22,864 bases of DNA from Candidatus Methanoperedens sp. (GTDB lineage Archaea > Halobacteriota > Methanosarcinia > Methanosarcinales > Methanoperedenaceae): the NCBI GenBank assembly GCA_027460605.1, contig JAPZAN010000259.1:1-22864 (forward strand), written 5' to 3'. The notes under the pieces were generated by a model. The model did no database searches, was not told where the DNA came from, and saw only the letters and a list, made by a program, of their open reading frames with translations. The position numbers and the translations under genes are program-made. Below, one piece after another: positions 1-7,166 of this stretch. Position 1 is the first letter of the stretch. Each line of letters opens with the position of its first letter.

Positions 1-116
1 AGAATTGCAGGGCTTTCCATCCCTTCCCCCTCATAATGATGTTTCATATACTGTATGATGGCGCTAAGCTCATCTTCACGGTCTTTATTCAAAGCATCTA
101 TTATTTTTTGGCTCAT
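1..116 (-). CDS. Ferritin-like (bacterioferritin/Dps-type) protein, 3' part outside window
   Basis: Only the first 38 codons are in the window, read leftward from an ATG at 116. The start is supported by a GGAGGA ribosome site at 121-126. The visible peptide starts MSQKIIDALNKDREDELSAI and continues with an IQYMKHHYEGEG segment. This is the first helix of ferritin-like four-helix-bundle proteins: the Glu in DELSAI and the following tyrosine/histidine-rich stretch match bacterioferritin-type families that bind and oxidise iron. The gene is the last visible member of a minus-strand group with two other redox or iron genes, so a role in iron storage or peroxide protection is likely (inference). 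With so little sequence, bacterioferritin, Dps-like and other ferritin-like subfamilies cannot be told apart. Confidence 0.7.
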   Translation of the reverse strand, partial: MSQKIIDALNKDREDELSAIIQYMKHHYEGEGMESPAI

Positions 117-185
117 ATTATCCTCCATTAAAATTTAATATCATTGATAAATCAATGAACATGAAAGTATTTTAATCTTTATGGT

Positions 186-584
186 TTACTGCCTTCGTCT
201 TCCTGCCATACACCCGTGACCGCTGCCATGTCCCTTGTCCCCATCAATCAATTTCAGGGCTCTCTTGCATGTTGCAACACCCGGCGCGCCAGAGGTAATG
301 AAAACCACATTCATTGTCTCCATTATTTCTTCTTTTGTGGCGCCGTGGTTAAGGGCGCTCCTCATCTGGGATTCACAGCAGGGCTCGCACCTCTGGGATG
401 CCATCACGGCAAGGGACATCAGGACTTTAACCTTTGCCGGGAGCGCACCGTCCTCCTGGATGCCGTCATCGCATTTCTTATAGTGTTCAAACAATTCGGG
501 ATTCATTTCACCCATCATGTTCATGATTTCAGGTGTAAAGCCCATTTTATCATCTATACTGTCAATTACTTTCTTAGGTTCCAT
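186..584 (-). CDS. Carboxymuconolactone decarboxylase/AhpD-like protein
   Basis: A 132-residue protein of the CMD/AhpD-like all-helical family. The core motif is visible as RCEPCCESQ (C66-x-x-C69) followed by LNHGATKEEIMET at about 79-91, where family members carry the conserved Gly and Glu. In AhpD the CxxC pair reduces peroxiredoxin and a His lies four residues after the second Cys; here that position is Gln73, and an extra Cys70 is present. The function is therefore probably thiol-disulfide or peroxide-related, but not proven AhpD. The C-terminus is a Gly/His/Cys/Arg tail (GHGSGHGC) that could bind metal. The start codon has GGGAG seven bases upstream. It lies 25 bases after a ferritin-like gene and 69 before another, a context that fits oxidative-stress defence. 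Confidence 0.85.
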   Translation of the reverse strand: MEPKKVIDSIDDKMGFTPEIMNMMGEMNPELFEHYKKCDDGIQEDGALPAKVKVLMSLAVMASQRCEPCCESQMRSALNHGATKEEIMETMNVVFITSGAPGVATCKRALKLIDGDKGHGSGHGCMAGRRRQ

Positions 585-609
585 ATTTTTTCTCCCATAT
601 TATCATTGT

Positions 610-999
610 TCATTGTTGTTTTAATCCTTTTCCCAATTTTGAAAGAACCCTTCTTAATCCGTCTTTATGCTTTCGTTCATCTTGCATCGACTTTTCAAAA
701 AATTGGGACGCTTCTTCATGACCTTCGGTAGATGCGATTTTTGAAGCTTTCCACTTATCTTTTTCAGCTTTCACCTCGTTTGCAAGCATGTTAACAAGAT
801 TTGTCCTTGTATCCTTGATCTTACCTAAGAGCGCTGCAAATGCAGCGGCATGCTCCGCCTCATCCACGGCCACATTCAAAAGATATGATGCTACCTCATG
901 GTGTCCCTCATCCTCAGCTTTACGCGACATTGCAAGATATAAGGCAATATCGTTCGATTCGGAATCGAACGTTTTTTCCATTATTTCTACTGTCTGCAT
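610..999 (-). CDS. Ferritin-like diiron protein (rubrerythrin-type helical domain)
   Basis: A 129-residue helical protein. It carries ExxH pairs at E47-H50 (DEAEH) and E108-H111 (DERKH), spaced as in the rubrerythrin/ferritin-like fold, where such residues bind a diiron centre that handles iron or peroxide. No rubredoxin CxxC domain is present, so it is a short erythrin-like form. I chose the ATG at 999 rather than one at 1017 because a long GGGGGGAGGTG ribosome site lies just upstream of it; the upstream ATG would place that site inside the gene. It is the first gene of the minus-strand group with the AhpD-like and ferritin-like genes, 25 bases from the next. The exact substrate is unknown. 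Confidence 0.8.
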   Translation of the reverse strand: MQTVEIMEKTFDSESNDIALYLAMSRKAEDEGHHEVASYLLNVAVDEAEHAAAFAALLGKIKDTRTNLVNMLANEVKAEKDKWKASKIASTEGHEEASQFFEKSMQDERKHKDGLRRVLSKLGKGLKQQ

Positions 1000-1001
1000 A
1001 T

Positions 1002-1100
1002 TTACACCTCCCCCCATTTGTTATCTATCAGGTCTTTTGTAAGCTTTTCGACAGCCGGCTTTACATTTAATTTTGTTTCTCTGGAATAATCTATCAACAC
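1002..1100 (-). CDS. Possible 32-residue ORF or DUF302-like remnant
   Basis: A GTG-started frame of 32 codons (begins MLIDYSRETKLNVKPAVEKL, ends NKWGEV) stops inside the ribosome site of the ferritin-like gene, an arrangement that could allow translational coupling. The composition looks protein-like and loosely resembles the N-terminal strand-helix of DUF302 domains, but that is a memory-based impression. Against it: there is no convincing ribosome site, and the TATA-like box at 1107-1117 would put the transcript start inside this frame. It may be a decayed gene end or chance. Confidence 0.25.
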   Translation of the reverse strand: MLIDYSRETKLNVKPAVEKLTKDLIDNKWGEV

Positions 1101-1106
1101 TCATGG

Positions 1107-1117
1107 ATAATAAATAG
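1107..1117 (-). promoter_or_regulatory. TATA-like box for the ferritin/AhpD group
   Basis: On the minus strand this reads CTATTTATTAT in a 215-base spacer that otherwise lacks genes. Archaeal TATA boxes sit about 25 bases before the start site, which predicts a leader of roughly 85 bases before the ferritin-like ATG at 999. This is prediction only. Confidence 0.3.
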
Positions 1118-1214
1118 TTCGATTTGTGACGCGCCCGGAGTGCCGAAGACCTACACTGTGTGACCTGCCGTTTTAAAAGATTTTAAAGCGCCGTTATTTC
1201 GCGATTTTTCAAAA

Positions 1215-2462
1215 TTAAAGCTGCATATACTTTGCAGCCTTCCCAAGCTCTTCCTCAATCCTGAGCAACTGGTTATACTTCGCGTTCCTCTCACTCCGCG
1301 CCGGCGCGCCTGTCTTTATCAGTTCGGCGCCGATAGCCACCGAAATATCCGCAATGGTAGTATCCTCGGTTTCGGCAGACCTGTGGCTCACGACCACTTT
1401 GAACTTATTCTTCTGTGCAAGCCTTGCTGCGTCAAGAGCCTCGGACAGCGTGCCTATCTGGTTGACCTTCAGCAGAAGCGCATTTGCAGCATTCATTTTT
1501 ATTCCCTTCTCAAGACGTTTTACATTTGTCACGAAAAGGTCGTCGCCAACGATTATCGTATCTTTCAATTTTCCTGTCAAAACCGCAAAATCATCGAACG
1601 CTTCTTCATGGAAAGGGTCCTCGATAGAGAGAATAGGATATGTTTTCACAAGCTCGGCATAGAAATCCGCCAGGTCATCAGGGGAGAATGCCTGTCCATC
1701 GATAGTGTATACGCCGTCCTTATAGAATTCTGACGCTGCGGCATCAAGACCGATAGTAATTTTTTTCTCATATCCGCTTTCCTCAATAGCATTGGCGACG
1801 GCATCGAGAGCATCTTTTGTGTTTGTAAGCGGCGGGGCATAACCGCCTTCATATCCCACGTTGACCGAAGATTTGCCGTATTTTTTTGAAAGTATTGTGC
1901 CAAGCATTTGATAGGTTTCAGAACCCATACGCAACGCCTCCGAGTATGTCCGTGCGCCTACCGGCTGTATCATGAATTCCTGTATCGCAAGTTCGTTGCC
2001 CGCGTGTTTTCCCCCGTTTATTATGTTCATGGTTGGAACCGGGAACGTGAATGCGTTCGTGCCGCCAAGGTAGCGGAAAAGGGAAAGCCCGAGTGAATCC
2101 GCAGCCGCGTGTGCTGCCGCCAAGGAAACGCCAAGGATTGCATTGGCGCCGATTCTTGATTTATTCTCAGTTCCGTCAAGTTCCAGCATGAGCCTGTCGA
2201 TGTCGCGCTGGTCGCGGACGTCCATGCCGATGAGCGCTTCTTTTATTTCGGTATTGACATTGTTCACCGCGATAATGACGCCTTTTCCGTGATACCTGTT
2301 GTCCCTGTCCCTTAACTCAAGAGCTTCGTTTGTCCCTGTGGATGCCCCCGAAGGAACGCTTGCGCGCCCGAATCCGATTTCTGTGGTAACATCGACTTCC
2401 ACCGTGGGATTTCCGCGCGAATCAAGTATTTCCCTTGCATGAATATTTTGGATTGTAAACAA
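1215..2462 (-). CDS. eno: Enolase (phosphopyruvate hydratase)
   Basis: Interconverts 2-phosphoglycerate and phosphoenolpyruvate in glycolysis/gluconeogenesis, in the cytoplasm. At 415 residues it has normal length. The enolase signature LLLKVNQIGTLSEA lies at 329-342. Magnesium ligands are D240, E281 (IEDPF) and D308 (GDDL). Catalytic lysines are K332 and K395, and the substrate loop SGAST is at 38-42. One departure is seen in SHRSAETED (359-367), where most enolases as I recall them have Gly rather than Ala363, next to the phosphate-binding Ser. The gene lies 41 bases downstream of dadD on the same strand, so the two may share a transcript. The N-terminus MFTIQNIHAREILDSRGNPT fits the family, supporting the start. 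Confidence 0.97.
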   Translation of the reverse strand: MFTIQNIHAREILDSRGNPTVEVDVTTEIGFGRASVPSGASTGTNEALELRDRDNRYHGKGVIIAVNNVNTEIKEALIGMDVRDQRDIDRLMLELDGTENKSRIGANAILGVSLAAAHAAADSLGLSLFRYLGGTNAFTFPVPTMNIINGGKHAGNELAIQEFMIQPVGARTYSEALRMGSETYQMLGTILSKKYGKSSVNVGYEGGYAPPLTNTKDALDAVANAIEESGYEKKITIGLDAAASEFYKDGVYTIDGQAFSPDDLADFYAELVKTYPILSIEDPFHEEAFDDFAVLTGKLKDTIIVGDDLFVTNVKRLEKGIKMNAANALLLKVNQIGTLSEALDAARLAQKNKFKVVVSHRSAETEDTTIADISVAIGAELIKTGAPARSERNAKYNQLLRIEEELGKAAKYMQL

Positions 2463-2503
2463 TATCTCACCTTCTGACTGAATGGTTGCGTTTGTACTTA
2501 ATT

Positions 2504-3769
2504 TTAATTATTCGTTATTTTTAATATTACATTCCTTGCATCATCCATAATTTTTTCCTCATCCAGTTCCACCCTGTAATCCTCCATCAGTATTTTCCCG
2601 TCCACGATGGTCGTTTTCACATCACACCCGCTTGCGCCATGGACAAGGGCAGAAGTAAGATTCGATAATGTAAATTGCGGCTTTTTCAGGTCTATAAGTA
2701 TGATATCCGCAGCAAAGCCGGGTTTGAGCGCCCCGGCATTTATCCCAAGCGTCCGCGCGCCGTTCACGGTCGCCATCTCAAGCACTTTTGATGCGGGTAA
2801 CACTTGCGGGTCTTTGAGCTTGTGGAGATACGAAGCCGTCCTCATCTCCTTCCACATATCAAGACTTCCGCTTGATGCTGCGCCGTCTGTCCCGAGCGCC
2901 ACGTTTATGCCTCGCTCAAGCATTTTCGGCACGGGCGCAGTCCCGACGCCAAGAGCCATGTTACTTGCCGGGCAGTGGACAACATTGACATTTTGGGTTT
3001 TCAGGATATCAATATCGTCATCGGATAGCCAGACGCAGTGGGCGGCAAGAACATCCTGCCCGAGGAATCCTATACTGTTAAGAAGATTAATGGAGCACAT
3101 CCCGTACCGCTTTTTCATTAACTTGAGTTCGTTTTCTGTTTCAAGCACATGCATGTGGATTCTCAAATTATCCCGGACTGCAAGTTCCTTTACTCTTTCC
3201 AGAAATTCCTTTGAACATGAGGCCGCAGAATGCGGCGCATACATGGTTGTAATCCTGCCGTTTGCTGCGCCGTTCCATTTTATTGCAAAATTTGCCCTGC
3301 TCTTAAGTTTAGTATCAGAATCCTCGTTCAATCCTTCAATCATACCGTATCCGAGCGCAGCCCTCATACCGCTTTCCTGTACGACCTCTGCCACTTCATC
3401 CATGTGGAAATACATATCAGCAAAAGCTGTAGTTCCTGTTTTTATCATCTCAAGCACTCCAAGGTACGCGCCGGCCCTGATGTCAGCGGGAGTAAGTTTC
3501 ATTTCAGCCGGCTGGATTTTTTTTGTCCATTTATCGTAGGGAAGGTCGTCTGCAAAGCCGCGGAAAATGGTCATGGGGAGATGCGTATGGGCATTGATAA
3601 GACCGGGCATGACAGCACAGCCTTTTGCGTCAATCACTTTATCGGCTTTTTCATCAGCATTCCTGCCTACAAAAGTTATTAAACCGTTATCTACGACCAC
3701 CACTCCATTATCGATAATCGCGCCGTCCATGGTGAGCACGCGACCGCCTCTGATTATCAGGTCTGCCAT
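2504..3769 (-). CDS. dadD: 5'-deoxyadenosine/MTA/SAH deaminase (amidohydrolase)
   Basis: A 421-residue zinc amidohydrolase of the MtaD/DadD group. These enzymes deaminate 5'-deoxyadenosine, methylthioadenosine or S-adenosylhomocysteine to inosine derivatives. In methanogens DadD recycles 5'-deoxyadenosine made by radical SAM enzymes (family knowledge). Metal and catalytic residues are visible: H61-x-H63 (NAHTHL), H207 with E210 (HMHVLETE), H244 (AAHCVW) and D295 (LGTDGAASS). The N- and C-terminal beta-sandwich segments (MADLIIRGGRVLTM; IVDGKILMED) frame the barrel. No ribosome site precedes the ATG, and a TATA-like box about 27 bases upstream suggests a leaderless message. It is upstream of eno. 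The precise substrate preference cannot be read from sequence. Confidence 0.9.
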   Translation of the reverse strand: MADLIIRGGRVLTMDGAIIDNGVVVVDNGLITFVGRNADEKADKVIDAKGCAVMPGLINAHTHLPMTIFRGFADDLPYDKWTKKIQPAEMKLTPADIRAGAYLGVLEMIKTGTTAFADMYFHMDEVAEVVQESGMRAALGYGMIEGLNEDSDTKLKSRANFAIKWNGAANGRITTMYAPHSAASCSKEFLERVKELAVRDNLRIHMHVLETENELKLMKKRYGMCSINLLNSIGFLGQDVLAAHCVWLSDDDIDILKTQNVNVVHCPASNMALGVGTAPVPKMLERGINVALGTDGAASSGSLDMWKEMRTASYLHKLKDPQVLPASKVLEMATVNGARTLGINAGALKPGFAADIILIDLKKPQFTLSNLTSALVHGASGCDVKTTIVDGKILMEDYRVELDEEKIMDDARNVILKITNN

Positions 3770-3790
3770 GGAATGTATGTTGGCTGGCGG

Positions 3791-3800
3791 TATAGAATAA
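3791..3800 (-). promoter_or_regulatory. TATA-like box for dadD
   Basis: Minus strand TTATTCTATA, centred about 27 bases before the dadD ATG, which has no ribosome site. This spacing fits a leaderless archaeal promoter. Confidence 0.4.
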
Positions 3801-3843
3801 GTTTTCTAAAATGACATGATAAATGAGTCCAGCAAGGATAATC

Positions 3844-3912
3844 AACCACGGAGGACACAGAGAGCACAGAGAGTTGATGCTTTTCTCTGTGTCCTCTGCG
3901 CTCTCTGTGGTT
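3844..3912. repeat. Inverted pair of 9-bp-period CACAGAG elements (long imperfect hairpin)
   Basis: Left arm 3844-3873 (CACGGAG, CACAGAG, CACAGAG at 9-base steps, beginning AACCAC) and right arm 3885-3912 are inverted copies. The reverse complement of the right arm begins AACCACAGAGAGCGCAGAGG. About 22 of 28 positions match, mostly with G/A differences that leave G-U pairs, around an 11-base loop. It lies between the divergent dadD and argG genes. The motif belongs to a dispersed short-period intergenic repeat type that I recall from many prokaryotic genomes. Confidence 0.8.
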
Positions 3913-3949
3913 TTTCAAGCAGAAGATAAGTCCCAAAAACATGACAAAA

Positions 3950-3959
3950 ACTATTAATC
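3950..3959 (+). promoter_or_regulatory. TATA-like box for argG
   Basis: ACTATTAATC about 28 bases before the argG ATG. The weak purine-rich GAGCGAG just before the ATG could be a ribosome site if transcription starts earlier. Prediction by position and composition. Confidence 0.3.
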
Positions 3960-3982
3960 TTTCCCCACTATAGAGCGAGACG

Positions 3983-5155
3983 ATGAAAAAAGTAGCACTT
4001 GCGTATTCAGGCGGGCTTGACACCTCTGTGTGCATACCCCTGTTAAAAGAACATTACGGTTGCGATTATGCAATAACAATTACAGTCGATGTAGGACAGC
4101 CGGCGAAGGAAATCGAGCAGGCCGAGAAAAAAGCCAGGAAAATAAGCCAGAAACATTACACAATAGACGCGAAAGAAGAGTTCGTCAAGGATTATATATT
4201 TCCTCTTATCAAGGCAAACGGCAGCTATGAGGGTTATGTCCTGGGCACATCGATTGCGCGCCCGCTTATAGCAAAGAAAGTCGTGGAAATAGCGAAAAAA
4301 GAAAAAGCCCATGCTCTCGCCCACGGCTGCACGGGCAAGGGCAACGACCAGTTAAGATTCGAAGCAGTTTTTCGGAGCACTGACCTTGAGGTCATAGCGC
4401 CGATGAGGGACATGAATCTCACACGCGAGTGGGAGATGGAATACGCAAAGGAACACGGGATACCTGTGGCAGCCACGAAATCAAAACCGTGGAGCGTTGA
4501 TGAGAATATCTGGAGCCGAAGCATCGAGGGCGGACGGCTTGAAGAGCCGGATTTTATCCCGCCTGAAGAGATATTCGAATGGACCGTGTCACCTGAAAAG
4601 GCGCCGGATGCTGAGATAATTGATATCGGGTTTGAGGGCGGCGTGCCAGTTTCGTTAAATGGCAAGACGCTTGATGGCATGAAGTTGATTCAAAAATTAA
4701 ATAAAATCGGCGGCTCTCATGGCGTCGGGCGCACTGATATGATGGAGGACAGGGTGCTGGGTCTTAAGGCAAGGGAGAATTATGAGCATCCCGCAGCCAC
4801 GATACTGTTGACAGCGCACAAAGACCTTGAAAAACTCGTTCTCACGAGGGATGAATTGCGTTTCAAGTCGATAGTCGATGAAACGTGGAGCGAGCTTGCG
4901 TACAAGGGTCTTGTGGATGAGCCCCTGTATTCGGATTTGAATGCTTTTATCGATAAGACGCAGGAAAGAGTGACCGGGAATGTGAAGGTCAAGCTCTATA
5001 AAGGCAGCGCAAAAGTTGTTGCAAGGGATTCGCAGTTCGCGCTGTATTCTGCCGACCTTTCATCGTTTGACAGCAAGACAATAGACCAGAAGGATGCTGA
5101 AGGGGTCTGTAAGTACCACGGGTTCCAGGCGCGGATGTACAGGAAGTTGTGTTAG
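3983..5155 (+). CDS. argG: Argininosuccinate synthase
   Basis: Joins citrulline and aspartate using ATP to make argininosuccinate, the seventh step of arginine synthesis. The 390-residue protein has the N-type ATP pyrophosphatase loop AYSGGLDTSV at 7-16, the GTSIARPLIAKK stretch near 88-99 and the HGCTGKGNDQLRFE motif at about 114-127, all diagnostic of ArgG. Length is normal, the C-terminus is intact, and the start is the only reasonable ATG. It is transcribed away from dadD. A short N-acetylglutamate-synthase-like gene at 10791 may act in the same pathway, but no other arg gene is adjacent. A 53-codon ORF begins 8 bases after its stop. Confidence 0.97.
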   Translation: MKKVALAYSGGLDTSVCIPLLKEHYGCDYAITITVDVGQPAKEIEQAEKKARKISQKHYTIDAKEEFVKDYIFPLIKANGSYEGYVLGTSIARPLIAKKVVEIAKKEKAHALAHGCTGKGNDQLRFEAVFRSTDLEVIAPMRDMNLTREWEMEYAKEHGIPVAATKSKPWSVDENIWSRSIEGGRLEEPDFIPPEEIFEWTVSPEKAPDAEIIDIGFEGGVPVSLNGKTLDGMKLIQKLNKIGGSHGVGRTDMMEDRVLGLKARENYEHPAATILLTAHKDLEKLVLTRDELRFKSIVDETWSELAYKGLVDEPLYSDLNAFIDKTQERVTGNVKVKLYKGSAKVVARDSQFALYSADLSSFDSKTIDQKDAEGVCKYHGFQARMYRKLC

Positions 5156-5163
5156 AGGTTGTG

Positions 5164-5325
5164 ATGAAAGCTAATTCTTTTTCAGAAGCGAAGCTTAACA
5201 GAAATGAAATCGAGAAAAGGCTTAGATTGGAACTCGAAGGATTGGACATCAATAAAATAGCTTCGGAAGTTAGAAACGAAGTGAATGAGAAGGCTAAAAA
5301 GAGATATGCAGAGACTTGTTTTTAG
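5164..5325 (+). CDS. Small charged protein, unknown function (53 aa)
   Basis: An ATG frame of 53 codons starting 8 bases after argG, with GAGGT about five bases upstream of the ATG. The product (begins MKANSFSEAKLNRNEIEKRL, ends KRYAETCF) is rich in Lys, Glu and Arg. It appears to be two amphipathic helices (about 8-25 and 29-49) joined at GLDIN. I do not recognise a family. It may be a small DNA- or protein-binding factor, perhaps tied to the downstream Mrr-like nuclease, 66 bases away with its own promoter. That link is positional only. The composition is protein-like and the ribosome site is reasonable, but no homologue is known to me. Confidence 0.5.
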   Translation: MKANSFSEAKLNRNEIEKRLRLELEGLDINKIASEVRNEVNEKAKKRYAETCF

Positions 5326-5358
5326 TAAAGATTTAAAAGTTTTATTCTAACCGACATA

Positions 5359-5369
5359 ATATTTATATA
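5359..5369 (+). promoter_or_regulatory. TATA box for the Mrr-like gene
   Basis: ATATTTATATA is a near-ideal archaeal TATA box centred about 27 bases before the ATG at 5392. There is no ribosome site in front of that ATG, so a leaderless transcript is expected. Confidence 0.6.
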
Positions 5370-5391
5370 GGGATATGCATCTTGAACTATA

Positions 5392-6828
5392 ATGAACATT
5401 GAAACAGAGTCCAAACCTTGGGTTTCATCATCTAAAAAAGAGTCAGTAGTATTGGAAACTCTGGATGGTCTTGAATTTCAAAAGGTCTGTGGAAGAATTT
5501 TTGAAAAACTTCAATATGGACGTGTTGAAGTTTGTCCATACACTGGTGATATGGGAAGGGATCTTTTAATTCAGACGAATGCAGGATTAATAGTGGTAGA
5601 ATGCAAACATCAGCCAAATAGCAGCATAGGAAGACCAGTTGTACAAAAATTACATTCTGCAGCTATCTCATCAAGAGCTATAAGAGGTATTCTAATAACC
5701 ACTGGAAAATTCTCGGTGCAAGCCATTGAACATGCAAAAAGCCTTGCCCCTCCCATCGAATTAATTGATAGAAATATTTTAACTGACTTGGCAACGCAAG
5801 CAGGTATGGAGTTAATTCTTGAAGGGAAAAAGCATACTGTGCTCACCTACCCTGTTTCATCTAATGATAAATTGCAAGATAGAATAAATCGATCTATTAA
5901 TTCTAGATTTAAAAGTTATCCTGAAATCGCCTCTAAATTACTTAGAATTAAAAATAGAGGATTTGCAATGTATCCTTCTTATGTTATTCAGTATGATGTA
6001 AATGCTACTTTTGAAACCTCTGTTGGAGTTATACATAGAGAAAATGCAGAAAATCGCATTATTTTAATCGATGGAAATGAAGGCAAGTTGCTAAAAGAAG
6101 AGATTGCTAAACACATAAAGTCGGCATCTTTAACCGTTTATGATGAATCTACCTATAAAGATTCAAATTTAAAGAAAGTGAGTTTCCGTATAGATGATAA
6201 TACTCTAAAAACACTTTCTATGAAATATATCTCCAATTTTCATACAAAGAACAAAACTTACTGGGGGAAAAATAATCAAAAGTATACAAAGTTATGCGTT
6301 CCAAATGAACGACACATATTCATTTCGAATACTAAACAAGTATATGTTCCATTTCAGCAGATTGAATTACAAGCATTTAAAATAAAATACGATATAACTG
6401 CGATTGAGAATTCAGAAAACCTGCTCTGCTATACAAAGATGTTTAATTGTTCCGTTTGTGGTGGTTATATTAAGGATACCAAAACACTATGCAATTCATG
6501 TGGTGCTATCGTTCATAATAAAGCCATTCTTGATTCCCATAGTTTCGAGTGTAAAATTTGTGGAAAGACTCTTTGTAGAAAATGCACCTATGATTTAGGA
6601 TTTAACAAGAAAGTATGTAAGGAATGTGCACTTAAAAATGGTAAAGATCTGAAACCGCTGTCGGTGGAAATGAATCAACATACCATACTTGGAATACTTT
6701 TTATCATAGGAGGAAGCATTGGGGTTTTAATGAATTTTCTCTTACTAACTTTTGTATTCATAATCGTAGGCATAGGTATAATGTTATCAAATCAAAAATC
6801 TCAGGCTCCACCTTATGAGTTTATATAA
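5392..6828 (+). CDS. Membrane-anchored Mrr-type restriction endonuclease-like protein with zinc ribbons
   Basis: A 478-residue multidomain protein. Residues about 22-140 match the Mrr catalytic domain: LEFQKVCGRIFEKL helix, then D57 in GDMGRD and E70-x-K72 in VVECKHQ. This is the D...ExK pattern of PD-(D/E)xK nucleases that cut DNA. Residues about 150-345 are an unrecognised middle domain. Residues 353-412 hold five CxxC pairs (353/356, 367/370, 387/390, 395/398, 409/412), expected to bind zinc. Two hydrophobic segments (about 431-447 and 449-466) suggest a C-terminal membrane hairpin. The gene is markedly AT-rich with AGA/TTA/ATA-heavy codons, unlike its neighbours, which suggests recent acquisition. 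Function is probably DNA defence or modified-DNA cleavage, but the substrate is unknown and activity is inferred from motifs only. Confidence 0.75.
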   Translation: MNIETESKPWVSSSKKESVVLETLDGLEFQKVCGRIFEKLQYGRVEVCPYTGDMGRDLLIQTNAGLIVVECKHQPNSSIGRPVVQKLHSAAISSRAIRGILITTGKFSVQAIEHAKSLAPPIELIDRNILTDLATQAGMELILEGKKHTVLTYPVSSNDKLQDRINRSINSRFKSYPEIASKLLRIKNRGFAMYPSYVIQYDVNATFETSVGVIHRENAENRIILIDGNEGKLLKEEIAKHIKSASLTVYDESTYKDSNLKKVSFRIDDNTLKTLSMKYISNFHTKNKTYWGKNNQKYTKLCVPNERHIFISNTKQVYVPFQQIELQAFKIKYDITAIENSENLLCYTKMFNCSVCGGYIKDTKTLCNSCGAIVHNKAILDSHSFECKICGKTLCRKCTYDLGFNKKVCKECALKNGKDLKPLSVEMNQHTILGILFIIGGSIGVLMNFLLLTFVFIIVGIGIMLSNQKSQAPPYEFI

Positions 6829-6895
6829 AATTAAAATATTGATTCGTGAAAAAGCTTTAGCTAAAATGTTTTAATCCGCCTTTCATAATCTCTTT

Positions 6896-6930
6896 CAGGG
6901 CGCCCTCCAGGGGCGACTCGGGGTGCCGTC
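6896..6930. other. GC-rich hairpin in AT-rich spacer
   Basis: A GC-rich island of about 35 bases containing GGGCGCCC and a CGCCC/GGGGCG stem with a short loop. It sits between the convergent Mrr-like gene and tRNA-Ile. It is followed by A-rich sequence on the plus strand, so it is not a classic terminator. It may be a piece of a dispersed repeat (ACCGCAGATGACGGCA on the minus strand) or a decayed gene end. Confidence 0.35.
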
Positions 6931-6963
6931 ATCTGCGGTTAATAAAAACTAAAAAACAAAAGA

Positions 6964-7037
6964 TGGGCCCGTTGCGATTTGAACGCAAGACCTCTCGGTT
7001 ATCAGCCGAGCGCTCCACCTGCCTAAGCTACGGGCCC
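6964..7037 (-). tRNA. tRNA-Ile (GAT anticodon)
   Basis: A 74-base cloverleaf on the minus strand: acceptor GGGCCCG pairs with CGGGCCC, anticodon arm CTCGG-CTGATAA-CCGAG gives anticodon GAT, and the T arm is TTGCG-TTCAAAT-CGCAA. The discriminator is A and no CCA is encoded. A TATA-like palindrome lies about 32 bases upstream. Confidence 0.96.
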
Positions 7038-7064
7038 GAAACTAGCGCCCATATTACGCCATTT

Positions 7065-7074
7065 GATTTAAATC
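7065..7074 (-). promoter_or_regulatory. TATA-like box for tRNA-Ile
   Basis: GATTTAAATC, palindromic, centred about 32 bases upstream of the tRNA-Ile 5' end, at the position expected for an archaeal tRNA promoter. Confidence 0.45.
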
Positions 7075-7127
7075 TTGTCTTTGAGGAATGCAGGACTGGA
7101 ATCCCCTCACCAGTTAATAATCGATAC

Positions 7128-7136
7128 CTTTATCTA
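7128..7136 (+). promoter_or_regulatory. TATA-like box for tRNA-Ala
   Basis: CCTTTATCT/CTTTATCTA lies about 31-38 bases before the tRNA-Ala 5' end. It is the best TATA-like match in that spacer, but the spacing is slightly long. Confidence 0.3.
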
Positions 7137-7166
7137 ACTCCAAGCACTATGCAACTCACTCTTTCA

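Noticed and set aside
2607..3539. Long open frame (310 codons) on the plus strand opposite dadD
   Set aside because: It is antisense to an intact, motif-complete deaminase gene, its peptide is Ser/Pro-rich without recognisable domains, and it has no promoter or ribosome site.
6857..6928. Short minus-strand frame reading HPESPLEGALKEIMKGGLKHF
   Set aside because: There is no start codon with ribosome site, an in-frame stop lies just upstream, and it overlaps the GC-rich hairpin; more likely repeat sequence.
5156..6963. Integrated element bounded by a tRNA-Ile attachment duplication
   Set aside because: I looked for a copy of the tRNA-Ile 3' end near the end of argG and found none, and no integrase gene is present. 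Acquisition is suggested only by composition.
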